Shown: positions 37,920 to 45,313 of the stretch, piece by piece
How positions within the stretch are numbered: the first letter of the stretch is position 1
How the letters are laid out: every line of letters begins with the position of its first letter
Assembly (NCBI RefSeq): GCF_027604915.1
Contig: NZ_JAJAQC010000043.1
Location: forward strand, 1-64,000
Source: Streptomonospora mangrovi
GTDB taxonomy: Bacteria; Actinomycetota; Actinomycetes; Streptosporangiales; Streptosporangiaceae
Length of the DNA: 64,000 bases
Direction: 5' to 3'
The notes under the pieces: model-generated
Seen by the model: the letters and a program-made list of their open reading frames with translations, nothing else
Databases searched by the model: none
What the model was told of the DNA's origin: nothing
Translations under genes and position numbers: made by a program

Positions 37920-38140
37920 TAGGGCGTGTTTTATGGATACTCGCCCTACTGCGCGGCGCCCCAGCACCACTCTCGCTGCGTTCTCGTCGGTCGACAGGGA
38001 ACCACCCTGACTCCCTCCTCGGCCTTGCGAGAGCGGCACTGGTCCCTATCCGGCGCCCCGCGCGGGGGCGCTTCGCGCCTGGCGCGGGGCGCACGCGAGT
38101 GCGCCGCTCGCTACGGGCGGCATCCATAAAACACGCCCTA
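37920..38140. mobile_element. MITE with 19-bp terminal inverted repeats
   Basis: TAGGGCGTGTTTTATGGAT at 37920-37938 is perfectly repeated in inverse orientation at 38122-38140; with the flanking C and G the repeat is 20 bp. The outermost TA on each side (37920-37921, 38139-38140) can be read as a target-site duplication. The 221-bp element has no coding capacity and an interior with several GC hairpins. TA targeting and end sequence suggest mobilisation by an IS630- or IS5-like transposase, none of which is in the window. The right end supplies the purine nucleoside phosphorylase stop codon. Confidence 0.85.
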
Positions 38141-38965
38141 GTCGCCCTGGGAGTCGGCGGCCGGGGTGTCCAGGCGGGCCACGATCGCGGCGAGCAGCGC
38201 GCCGACGTCGGCGGCGACGTCGCGGCCGGTGGCCAGCACCTCCTCGTGGTCCAGCGGCTGGCCGGTGAGCCCGGCGGCGACGTTGGTGACCAGGGAGATC
38301 CCCAGGACGGCGGCGCCGGCCTCGCGCGCGGCGATCGCCTCCAGCGCGGTGGACATGCCCACCAGGTCGGCGCCGATGGCGCGCAGCATCCGGATCTCGG
38401 CGGGGGTCTCGAAGTGGGGGCCGGGCATGGCGGCGTAGACGCCTTCGCGCAGCGCGGGGTCGGCCTCCTTGGCCAGCGCCCGCAGTACCGGGGAGTAGGT
38501 GTCGGTGAGGTCGACGAACGCGGCGCCTCGCAGCGGGGAGCGGGCGGTGAGGTTGATGTGGTCGGCGATGAGCACCGGGGAGCCCACGGGCATGTCCGGG
38601 CGCAGCGACCCGGCGGCGTTGGTGAGGACGACGGTGGAGGCGCCGGCGGCGACGGCGGTGCGCACGCCGTGCACGACCGGGTCGGTGCCGTGGCCCTCGT
38701 AGAGGTGGGTGCGGCCCAGGAAGACCAGCAGGTCGCGCCCGCCGGCGCTGAGGCTGCGCACCGTGCCCCGGTGGCCCTCCACGCCCGGCGGGACGAACCC
38801 GGGCAACTCGCTGACGGCGAACTCGCCGCCGGGCCCGCCGAGGGCGTCGGCGGCGGGCACCCATCCCGAGCCCATCACCAGGGCCACGTCGTAGGAGTCC
38901 ACTCCGGTGCGCGCGCGCAGTTCGTCGGCCGCCTTGCGGGCGGTGATCACGGGGTCGGTGGTCAC
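38138..38965 (-). CDS. punA: Purine nucleoside phosphorylase
   Basis: Phosphorolyses purine nucleosides to base and (deoxy)ribose-1-phosphate. It is 275 residues, of the trimeric PunA/MTAP class. VALVMGSGW starts the phosphate loop; [49 protein letters not shown] and [10 protein letters not shown] are family motifs. GTG 38965 is chosen because AAAGGAG lies 9 nt upstream and would be inside the gene if the GTG at 38986 were used. The stop TAG lies in the end of the MITE, yet the pre-insertion site would also read TAG, so length is probably unchanged. Confidence 0.93.
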   Translation of the reverse strand: MTTDPVITARKAADELRARTGVDSYDVALVMGSGWVPAADALGGPGGEFAVSELPGFVPPGVEGHRGTVRSLSAGGRDLLVFLGRTHLYEGHGTDPVVHGVRTAVAAGASTVVLTNAAGSLRPDMPVGSPVLIADHINLTARSPLRGAAFVDLTDTYSPVLRALAKEADPALREGVYAAMPGPHFETPAEIRMLRAIGADLVGMSTALEAIAAREAGAAVLGISLVTNVAAGLTGQPLDHEEVLATGRDVAADVGALLAAIVARLDTPAADSQGD

Positions 38966-39127
38966 GGGTGCTCTCTCCTTTGGCACGGGGACGCGGTCGG
39001 CGCGGACACGGGGCCGCTCAGTGATCTTGTCCCGTCGCTGCGGGTCCGGGCAACGACGTACCGCCCGGCGCGGCGCGCGGGTTCGCGGCCGGGCCGGCGG
39101 CCGGGCGGGGGCGCGGGGCGCGGCGGC

Positions 39128-39709
39128 TCACCGCACCGGCCTGCGCAGCAGGGCCTGGGGGCCGGCGGTCGCGGTGAGGGGGACCTGGTGGCCGGTGGGG
39201 GCGAACCCGCCGGCGAGGTAGGCGCGCACGGCCGGGCGGTTGGTCTCGGCGACGGCGACGAGGACGGCACGGGCACCGGGGTGCACCGCGCGCACCAGGG
39301 CGTCGAGGCGGGCGCAGGCGGTGCGGCCGATCCGCCGGTTCTGCCACTCCGGCGCCAGGTAGAAGGCGCGCAGCAGCACGGCCGCGCGCGGGTCGCCCAC
39401 GGCGGTGGGGGCCGCCTCGCCCAGCAGCAGCGCCAGCCGGCTGACGGCGCCGCCCCGCTCGATGATCCCGAAGCCCACCGGGGTGTCGGCGCGCATGACG
39501 GCGAAGGGGAAGCGGTCGGGGTCGGCGTCGGCGCGCGGCAGGGTCTCGACGGCCTCGGTGACCAGCCGCCGCTGCCCCGGGGCCACGCGCAGCCGCAGCA
39601 CGGCGGCGCGCACCCGGTCGACCTCGCCTTCGCCGCGAAGGTCCAGCCGCAGCAGCCGCACTCCGGCGGCGGGATCGCCGGCGCCGGGAGCGTCGGGGGG
39701 GTCGGCCAC
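39128..39709 (-). CDS. GNAT family N-acetyltransferase
   Basis: A 193-residue acetyltransferase. FAVMRADTPVGFGIIERG is the beta2-beta4 region. LRAFYLAPEWQNRRIGRTACARLDALV carries the acetyl-CoA loop (Q/R-x-x-R-I-G). ETNRPAVRAYLAGGFAPTG is the final motif. The start is assigned to GTG 39709, which has AAAGG 10 nt upstream; the frame is open further upstream. Substrate is unknown. It follows the aldehyde dehydrogenase terminator, so it is probably a separate transcript. Confidence 0.8.
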   Translation of the reverse strand: MADPPDAPGAGDPAAGVRLLRLDLRGEGEVDRVRAAVLRLRVAPGQRRLVTEAVETLPRADADPDRFPFAVMRADTPVGFGIIERGGAVSRLALLLGEAAPTAVGDPRAAVLLRAFYLAPEWQNRRIGRTACARLDALVRAVHPGARAVLVAVAETNRPAVRAYLAGGFAPTGHQVPLTATAGPQALLRRPVR

Positions 39710-39752
39710 CTCGCGCCACCTTTCTGCCGGCCGGTCCCGCCGTGCGGAACCG

Positions 39753-39780
39753 GGGCGCGCGGTGCGGGCACCGCGCGCCC
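39753..39780 (-). terminator. Terminator of the deoC-aldehyde dehydrogenase operon
   Basis: A perfect 12-bp inverted repeat (GGGCGCGCGGTG and complement) with a 4-nt loop lies about 52 nt past the stop of the short aldehyde dehydrogenase gene. Confidence 0.7.
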
Positions 39781-39831
39781 AAATGCCCAATATCGCACAG
39801 GGCGCCCCGGACGCCCGGGGCGCGGTGGGGG

Positions 39832-40803
39832 TCACCTGCCGACGGGATGCCAGACGGTCTTGGTCTCCAGGAACGCGGTCATGCGCGCCAGGCCGGGGTC
39901 GGCGGTCCAGTCCTCGTCGGGGCGGGGGCGCAGCACCCGCTTGAGGGTGCCGGCGGCGGCCCGCTCCAGTTCGGCGGCCTCCTCGGGCGCGGCGCCAGTG
40001 AGGTCGAGGCCGTTGACGTCGGCGTGGGCGGCCAGGTGCGGCGCGATCTCGGCGGTGCGGCCGGTGAGGATGTTGACGACCCCGCCGGGCAGGTCGGAGA
40101 CCGCCAGCGCCTCGGCCAGGGTGAGCGCGGGCAGCGGCGCGCGCTCGGCCGCCACCACCACGCAGGTGTTGCCGGTGGCGATGACCGGCGCGATGACCGA
40201 CACCAGCCCCAGCAGCGGGGCGCGCTGGGGCGCCAGGACGGCGACCACGCCGGTGGGCTCGGGCGTGGAGAGGTTGAAGTAGGGGCCCGAGACCGGGTTG
40301 GCCCCGCCCACGACCTGGGCGATCTTGTCGGGCCAGCCGGCGTAGTGCACCCAGCGGTCCACGGCGGCGCAGACCAGCCGGTCGGCGTGGTCGGCGGCGA
40401 TGCCGTCGGCCTCGGCGATCTCGGCGGCGTACTGGGCGCGGCGGCCCTCCATCATCTCGGCGACGCGGTAGAGGATTTGGCCGCGGTTGTAGGCGGTGCG
40501 GCCCGCCCAGCCGGCGAACGCCGCGCGCGCGGCCACCACCGCGTCGCGGGCGTCCTTGCGTGAGGCGAGCGCGGCGTTGGCGAGGTGGCCGCCGTGGGCA
40601 CCGGTCACGGGGTAGCACCTGCCTGACTCCGAGCGGGGGAAGGCCCCGCCGACGTAGAGCTTGTAGGTCTTGCGGACGGCCAGGCGGGCGGGGCCGGCGC
40701 CGGCGGGCAGGCGGTCGGGCGCGGGGCCGCCGGGCTCGGGCGCGGCCGCCAGGTGGGGCTGGGCGTCGGGGGTGTCGGCGGCGGGCCGCTCAGGCGTGGA
40801 CAA
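39832..40803 (-). CDS. Short non-catalytic aldehyde dehydrogenase paralogue (ALDH16 second-domain type)
   Basis: A 323-residue protein matching only part of the aldehyde dehydrogenase fold: the oligomerisation/NAD-binding region (YKLYVGGAFPRSESG to LPGGVVNILTG), then a short tail ending MTAFLETKTVWHPVGR. The catalytic-Cys domain is missing, and the NAD-binding Lys of the VLKPAE motif is replaced (VVVAAERAPL). The start is TTG 40803, with GGAGGG 5 nt upstream, overlapping the full-length enzyme gene by 14 bp. The architecture corresponds to the truncated second half of ALDH16 proteins; a structural partner role is inferred. Confidence 0.85.
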   Translation of the reverse strand: MSTPERPAADTPDAQPHLAAAPEPGGPAPDRLPAGAGPARLAVRKTYKLYVGGAFPRSESGRCYPVTGAHGGHLANAALASRKDARDAVVAARAAFAGWAGRTAYNRGQILYRVAEMMEGRRAQYAAEIAEADGIAADHADRLVCAAVDRWVHYAGWPDKIAQVVGGANPVSGPYFNLSTPEPTGVVAVLAPQRAPLLGLVSVIAPVIATGNTCVVVAAERAPLPALTLAEALAVSDLPGGVVNILTGRTAEIAPHLAAHADVNGLDLTGAAPEEAAELERAAAGTLKRVLRPRPDEDWTADPGLARMTAFLETKTVWHPVGR

Positions 40804-42316
40804 GGTAGCCCTCCAGTCCGTGGCGGCCGCCCTCGCGGCCGTAGCCGGATTCCTTGTACCCGCCGAACGGACTGGCCGGGTCGAACTTGTTGAACGTGTT
40901 GGACCACACCACCCCGGCGCGCAGCCGCTCGGCGGTCCACAGCATGCGCGAGCCCTTCTCGGTCCAGATGCCGGCCGACAGGCCGTAGGGGGTGTTGTTG
41001 GCCTTGGCCACGGCCTCCTCGGGGGTGCGGAAGGTCAGCACCGACAGCACCGGGCCGAAGATCTCCTCGCGGGCCACCCGGTGGGCCTGGGTTACACCGG
41101 TGAGGACGGTGGGCGGGAACCAGTAGCCGCGTTCGGGCAGGGGGCAGGCGGGCGACCAGGACTCGGCGCCCTCGTCGGCGCCGGCGCGGGCGAGTTCGCG
41201 GACGCGGTCGAGTTGGGCGGCGGAGTTGATCGCGCCGATGTCGGTGTTCTTGTCGAGCGGGTCGCCCAGGCGCAGCCGCTCGATGCGGGCGCGCAGGCGC
41301 GGCAGCAGGTCGTCGGCGACCGACTCCTGGACCAGCAGCCGGGAGCCCGCGCAGCAGACGTGGCCCTGGTTGAAGAAGATGCCGGAGACGACGCCCTCGA
41401 CGGCCTGGTCCAGCGCGGCGTCGTCGTAGACGATGTTGGCGCCCTTGCCGCCGAGTTCGAGGGTGAGGCGCTTGGGGGTGCCGGCGACCGCGCGGGCGAT
41501 CTCGCGGCCGACCTCGGTGGAGCCGGTGAAGGCGACCTTGTCGGTGCCGGGGTGGGCCACCAGCGCGCGGCCGGTGTCGCCCGCGCCGGTGACGATGTTG
41601 ACGACCCCGGGCGGGAGGTCGGCCTCCTGGCAGATCTCGGCGAAGGCCAGCGCGGTCAGCGGGGTGGTCTCGGCGGGCTTGAGGACCACGGTGTTGCCGG
41701 TGGCCAGCGCGGGCGCGATCTTCCAGGCCAGCATGAGCAGCGGGAAGTTCCACGGGATGACCTGGGCGGCGACCCCCAGCGGGCGCGGCGCCGGCCCCAG
41801 GCCGGCGTGGGCGAGCTTGTCGGCCCATCCGGCGTGGTAGAAGAAGTGCGCGGCGACCAGGGGGAGGTCGACGTCGCGGGTCTCCTTGATGGGCTTGCCG
41901 TTGTCGAGGGTCTCCAGCACGGCCAGTTCGCGCGAGCGCTCCTGGATGATCCGGGCGATCCGGAACAGGTACTGCCCGCGTTCGGCTCCGGGCATGCGGC
42001 CCCACACGCCCTCGTAGGCGCGGCGGGCGGCGGCCACGGCGCGGTCGATGTCGGCGGCGCCGGCCACCGCCACCCGGGCCAGGGGCTCCTCGTCGGCGGG
42101 GTTGAGGGTGGTCAGCTCCCCGCCGCCGGCGGCGGGGGTGAACTCGCCGTCGATGAACAGCTCGTAGGAGGGGCGCAGCGACACCACCGCGCGCGACTCC
42201 GGCGCGGGGGCGTACTCCAGGCCCAGGGGTGCGGGGCCGGTGCCGTGCGGGCCGCCGGGGCGGGCGGCGCGCTCGGTGCCGGCGGCGGGATCGGCCCGGT
42301 CGGGCTGTTCTGCCAC
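40790..42316 (-). CDS. Aldehyde dehydrogenase, catalytic subunit
   Basis: An NAD(P)-dependent aldehyde dehydrogenase of 508 residues. PWNFPLLMLAWKIAPALATGNTVVLKPAE (Lys213) binds the cofactor. Glu287 in LTLELGGKGANIV is the base, and Cys321 in GHVCCAGSR is the nucleophile. EEIFGPVLSV and GGYKESGYGREGG are C-terminal motifs. GTG 42316 follows GAAAGG. It lies 11 bp after deoC, so oxidation of the acetaldehyde made by DeoC is the likely task (inference). It overlaps the short paralogue, suggesting a fixed-ratio complex. Confidence 0.93.
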   Translation of the reverse strand: MAEQPDRADPAAGTERAARPGGPHGTGPAPLGLEYAPAPESRAVVSLRPSYELFIDGEFTPAAGGGELTTLNPADEEPLARVAVAGAADIDRAVAAARRAYEGVWGRMPGAERGQYLFRIARIIQERSRELAVLETLDNGKPIKETRDVDLPLVAAHFFYHAGWADKLAHAGLGPAPRPLGVAAQVIPWNFPLLMLAWKIAPALATGNTVVLKPAETTPLTALAFAEICQEADLPPGVVNIVTGAGDTGRALVAHPGTDKVAFTGSTEVGREIARAVAGTPKRLTLELGGKGANIVYDDAALDQAVEGVVSGIFFNQGHVCCAGSRLLVQESVADDLLPRLRARIERLRLGDPLDKNTDIGAINSAAQLDRVRELARAGADEGAESWSPACPLPERGYWFPPTVLTGVTQAHRVAREEIFGPVLSVLTFRTPEEAVAKANNTPYGLSAGIWTEKGSRMLWTAERLRAGVVWSNTFNKFDPASPFGGYKESGYGREGGRHGLEGYLVHA

Positions 42317-42327
42317 GGGTCGGCCTT

Positions 42328-43302
42328 TCAGTCCAGGGTGTAGTAGTCGGGGCCGGGGTAGCTGCCGGTGGACAGCCGGGTGCGCTGCATCAGCAGGTCG
42401 TTGAGCAGGCTGGAGGCGCCAAGGCGGAAGTGGGCGGGGTCGAGCCAGCCGGGGCCGGCGACCTCGTTGACCAGGACCAGGTTGCGCAGCGCGTCCTTGG
42501 TGGTGCGGATGCCGCCGGCGGGCTTGACGCCGACCCGGCGGCCGGTGGCGGCGTGGTGGTCGCGCACGGCCTCCAGCATGATCAGCGTGACGGGCAGGGT
42601 GGCGGCGGGCGCGACCTTGCCGGTGGAGGTCTTGATGAAGTCGGCGCCGGCGTGGATGGCCAGCCACGAGGCGCGGCGGACGTTGTCGTAGGTGGCGAGT
42701 TCGCCGGTTTCGAGGATGACCTTGAGGTGGGCCGGCCCGCACGCCTCCTTGACCGCCAGGATCTGGTCGTAGACGGCGCGGTAGTCGCCGGCCAGGAACG
42801 CCCCCCGGTCGATGACCATGTCGATCTCGGCGGCGCCGTCGGCCACGGCGCGGCGGGTGTCGGCCAGCTTGGCCTCCAGCGGCGCCCGGCCCGAGGGGAA
42901 CGCGGTGGCCACCGACGCCACCGCCACGCCGCTGCCCGCCAGGGCGTCGGCGGCGGTACGGGCGAGGTCGGGGTAGACGCAGACGGCGGCGACCGAGGGG
43001 ACGGCGCGGTCGGCGGGGTCGGGGCGCACGGCCTTGGCGCACAGCGCGCGGACCTTGCCGGGGGTGTCGGCGCCCTCAAGGGTGGTGAGGTCGACCATGC
43101 TGATGGCGAGGTCGATGGCCCGCGCCTTGGCGGTGGTCTTGACGCTGCGGGTGGCGAGGTCGGCCGCGCGCGCCTGGACACCGACCTCGTCGACACCGGG
43201 CAGGCCGTGCAGCAGCGCCCGCAGCGCGGCGTTGGACACGGCGGCGTCCGGCGGCAGCGGGCTCGGGGCCGCCGCGCCGGGCGGTGGAGCGGTATCGGTC
43301 AC
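42328..43302 (-). CDS. deoC: Deoxyribose-phosphate aldolase
   Basis: Splits 2-deoxyribose-5-phosphate to acetaldehyde and glyceraldehyde-3-phosphate. It has 324 residues, somewhat longer than the short bacterial type. VCVYPDLARTA, EIDMVIDRGAFLAGDY, LKVILETGEL and GADFIKTSTGK (Schiff-base Lys224) are visible, and a second active-site Lys lies in VGVKPAGGI. GTG 43302 follows GAGG by 6 nt; upstream in-frame codons would add a Pro/Arg-rich tail. First gene of the deoC-aldehyde dehydrogenase operon. Confidence 0.95.
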   Translation of the reverse strand: MTDTAPPPGAAAPSPLPPDAAVSNAALRALLHGLPGVDEVGVQARAADLATRSVKTTAKARAIDLAISMVDLTTLEGADTPGKVRALCAKAVRPDPADRAVPSVAAVCVYPDLARTAADALAGSGVAVASVATAFPSGRAPLEAKLADTRRAVADGAAEIDMVIDRGAFLAGDYRAVYDQILAVKEACGPAHLKVILETGELATYDNVRRASWLAIHAGADFIKTSTGKVAPAATLPVTLIMLEAVRDHHAATGRRVGVKPAGGIRTTKDALRNLVLVNEVAGPGWLDPAHFRLGASSLLNDLLMQRTRLSTGSYPGPDYYTLD

Positions 43303-43603
43303 GTGGCACCTCACGGCTGTCGCTGGCGGCGCGCGCGGAGGCCGCGGCACCGGTGATCACCGCCACCATAGTGCCACGATCGGACAAATCACCGCCTGCG
43401 GCCCGCCGCGCGCAGCCCCGGGCGTGAGGGGCGTCGCCGCTGGTGAAAGGGGGTGGCGCGGGCGCGCGGGCCGGCGGCGCGGGCGCGGGGCGAGGGCGGC
43501 CGGGCGGGGGCATCGGGCATCATGGGGAGCCGGAGGCGGGAGGGACCGCCCGGCTCACGGCACGCGCGCTCCCGCGAGGGCGGGCAGCACGACAGGAGGG
43601 GCA
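43303..43603. other. Divergent promoter region of deoC and the 43604 gene
   Basis: Just over 300 bp with no gene. It contains the palindrome CGGTGATCACCG (43351-43362) about 50 bp before deoC, a modestly AT-richer stretch (43365-43395), and then GC-rich sequence leading to AGGAGGGG before the rightward gene. No -35/-10 pair with good spacing was identified. Confidence 0.45.
43351..43362. promoter_or_regulatory. Palindromic operator candidate before deoC
   Basis: CGGTGATCACCG is a perfect 12-bp palindrome located 49 bp upstream of the deoC start in the divergent intergenic region. The binding protein is unknown; no DeoR/GntR gene is adjacent, but a TetR gene follows at 44331. Confidence 0.4.
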
Positions 43604-44320
43604 ATGGCGGAGTTCCGGATCACCTCCGAGGACGGCGTCCTGGACCTGAAGCGGCTGGCCGCCGACCTGGTGGAGTCCCAGGGCTGGCCGCGCGACCAGG
43701 TCGGCATCTGGGAGAACCGGGGCGGCGGCGACGTCGTCGTCACCGTGGACGACGCGCTGCTCGCGCGCTCGGCCGGACCCGACCCGATGAACGTCCCCGT
43801 GCACACCCGCAGCGACGTCCACCGGGCGTGCGAGACCCTGCGCCGCAGCGACCCGTCGCTGCGCGGGGTGGACTTCGCCGACCTGCGCGACGAGGCCGCC
43901 CGGTTCTTCTCGGCCGGGTGGACGGTCAACGACCTGCTGCACGCGCTGGCCAACCGCTACGACGGCGCACCGTGGCCGCGCGGCGAGGGGTATGAAGGCA
44001 TCGAGTGGCTCCAGCACCGGCTGCGCGGGTGGAAGTCGCCGCGCGGGGACATCCGGCCCTCGGTGTCGCAGGAGGGCGCCCAGTTGCGCATCGTGGGGCG
44101 CGTCGGCCTGCCCGAGGGGCTGGGGCTGCCCGCCGAGGAGCCCGCCGACCACCGCCGCGCCGCCTCCCCCGAGACCGCGCGGGCGGCCGCCGACGACGCC
44201 CGGCGGCTGATGCGCGCCCAGGCGCCCACCACCAGCGACGCCCTGGCGCACCGCGAGCGCACGGCCGCGCACATCACCCGGCCGCCCGGTGCTCGCGGGG
44301 GCTCCGGCGGCGGCTGGTAA
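43604..44320 (+). CDS. Hypothetical protein
   Basis: Not recognised. It has 238 residues, soluble, without signal or membrane segments. The N-terminal part (MAEFRITSEDGVLDLKRLAADLV) is followed by a domain with GWTVNDLLHALANRYDG and GIEWLQHRLRGWKSPRGDIRPSVSQE, a Trp-rich helical pattern seen in uncharacterised actinobacterial proteins. The C-terminal third is Ala/Arg-rich and probably disordered. ATG 43604 follows AGGAGGGG, a strong ribosome-binding site. It lies 10 bp upstream of a TetR gene, so the two are likely co-transcribed. Confidence 0.7.
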   Translation: MAEFRITSEDGVLDLKRLAADLVESQGWPRDQVGIWENRGGGDVVVTVDDALLARSAGPDPMNVPVHTRSDVHRACETLRRSDPSLRGVDFADLRDEAARFFSAGWTVNDLLHALANRYDGAPWPRGEGYEGIEWLQHRLRGWKSPRGDIRPSVSQEGAQLRIVGRVGLPEGLGLPAEEPADHRRAASPETARAAADDARRLMRAQAPTTSDALAHRERTAAHITRPPGARGGSGGGW

Positions 44321-44330
44321 TTTCTCGTCC

Positions 44331-44966
44331 ATGCGGCCAGAAAGCAGTCAGGGCGGTCGGAAGAAGCGCTCCTTCATCGAGGAGGCGCGCCGCGCGCAGA
44401 TCATCGAGGCCGCCATCCAGACCATCGCCGAGGCCGGCTTCGCCAACTCCTCGCTGGCGCGCATCGCCCAGCGGGCCGGGATCAGCAAGGGCGTGATCTC
44501 CTACCACTTCTCCAGCAAGGACGAGCTGATGGAGCAGGTGGTCATCCAGGTCTACACCGCGATCGCCGAGTACGTGGGGCCGCGCATCATGGCCGAGCCC
44601 GACGCCCGCGCCGGCCTGCGGACCCACATCCGCACGGTGGCCGAGTACATGCGCGGCCACCGCGAGCAACTGCTGGCCCTGGGCGCGATCTTCACGGGCT
44701 CGCTCACCCCCGAGGGCAGGTCCAAGTACGGGGCGGCCGGCTCCGAGCCCATCTACCAGGGCATCGAGGCCCTCTTCCGCGACGGCCAGCGGGAAGGGCT
44801 GTTCCGCGCGTTCGACCCCCGGATGATGGCGGTGAACCTCCAGGCCGCCATCGACGGCATGTTCGGCTACTGGGCCGCCTACCCCGACCACGACCTGGAG
44901 CGGCACGCCGAGGAACTCGCCGAGGCCATGGACCGCGCCACCCGCGCCGACCCGCCGCAGGCGTAG
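44331..44966 (+). CDS. TetR family regulator
   Basis: A 211-residue TetR-type regulator. The HTH spans EEARRAQIIEAAIQTIAEAGFANSSLARIAQRAGISKGVISYHFSSKDELM (about 17-67), very close to the family consensus. The C-terminal ligand domain includes YMRGHREQLLALGAIFTGS and AVNLQAAIDGMFGYWAAYPD. ATG 44331 has no Shine-Dalgarno (TTTCTCGTCC precedes it), so translation probably depends on the upstream gene that stops 10 bp earlier, or on a leaderless mRNA. The target is unknown. Confidence 0.9.
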   Translation: MRPESSQGGRKKRSFIEEARRAQIIEAAIQTIAEAGFANSSLARIAQRAGISKGVISYHFSSKDELMEQVVIQVYTAIAEYVGPRIMAEPDARAGLRTHIRTVAEYMRGHREQLLALGAIFTGSLTPEGRSKYGAAGSEPIYQGIEALFRDGQREGLFRAFDPRMMAVNLQAAIDGMFGYWAAYPDHDLERHAEELAEAMDRATRADPPQA

Positions 44967-45313
44967 CCGGTCCCGGCCGGTCCCGCACCGGCGCGGCCGC
45001 CCGCCCCGTGGACCGCGAACCGGCCCTCTCACCCGCGAGCGGCGCCCGCCCGTTCGCCCGCCCAGCGGGGCGTGCGGGGCGTGTGACACGCGTCCGCTTC
45101 CGGCCGCCCCCGGGTCCCGCCGGGGGCCCTCTAGGGCGCTGAACGGCGGATTCACCCGCCGCTCCGGGTCTTCCCCGGGGTTCCTCCAGGGGGCTTCTCC
45201 GTGGCATCTCAGGGTCCACCGGGATTGCGTTCTGTCCGCACGTCCTGAAAACTGACCACGTGGCCAAAAATCCGGCCAACCGTATGGTTCCTCCTTCGCG
45301 CTCGGAGTCCCTG
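44967..45313. other. Intergenic region before the acyltransferase gene
   Basis: These 347 bp contain no convincing gene. One clear element is the odd-length palindrome GCGTGTGACACGC at 45079-45091 in otherwise GC-rich sequence. From about 45150 to 45290 there are short imperfect stems and less extreme GC. The promoter of the acyltransferase presumably lies in that second half. Confidence 0.45.
45079..45091. promoter_or_regulatory. Palindrome GCGTGTGACACGC
   Basis: A perfect inverted repeat, GCGTGT-G-ACACGC, lies 113 bp after the tetR stop and about 220 bp before the acyltransferase start. Size and symmetry suit a regulator dimer; the neighbouring TetR is a candidate binder. Confidence 0.35.

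Noticed and set aside
37920-38140. Reading the 19-bp inverted repeat as a transcription terminator
   Set aside because: The arms are 183 bp apart and flanked by TA duplications, which fits a transposable element rather than a hairpin terminator.
36242-40282. Very long plus-strand open frame (over 1300 codons) opposite the mutase, phosphorylase and aldehyde dehydrogenase genes
   Set aside because: It is antisense to four well-supported genes and has the His/Val/Gly/Asp-rich composition produced by reading high-GC codons in the complementary frame. There is no domain or ribosome-binding site.
45140-45155. Second copy of the MITE end (CTAGGGCG) near 45133
   Set aside because: Only the first eight bases match; the following sequence and any inverted partner are absent.
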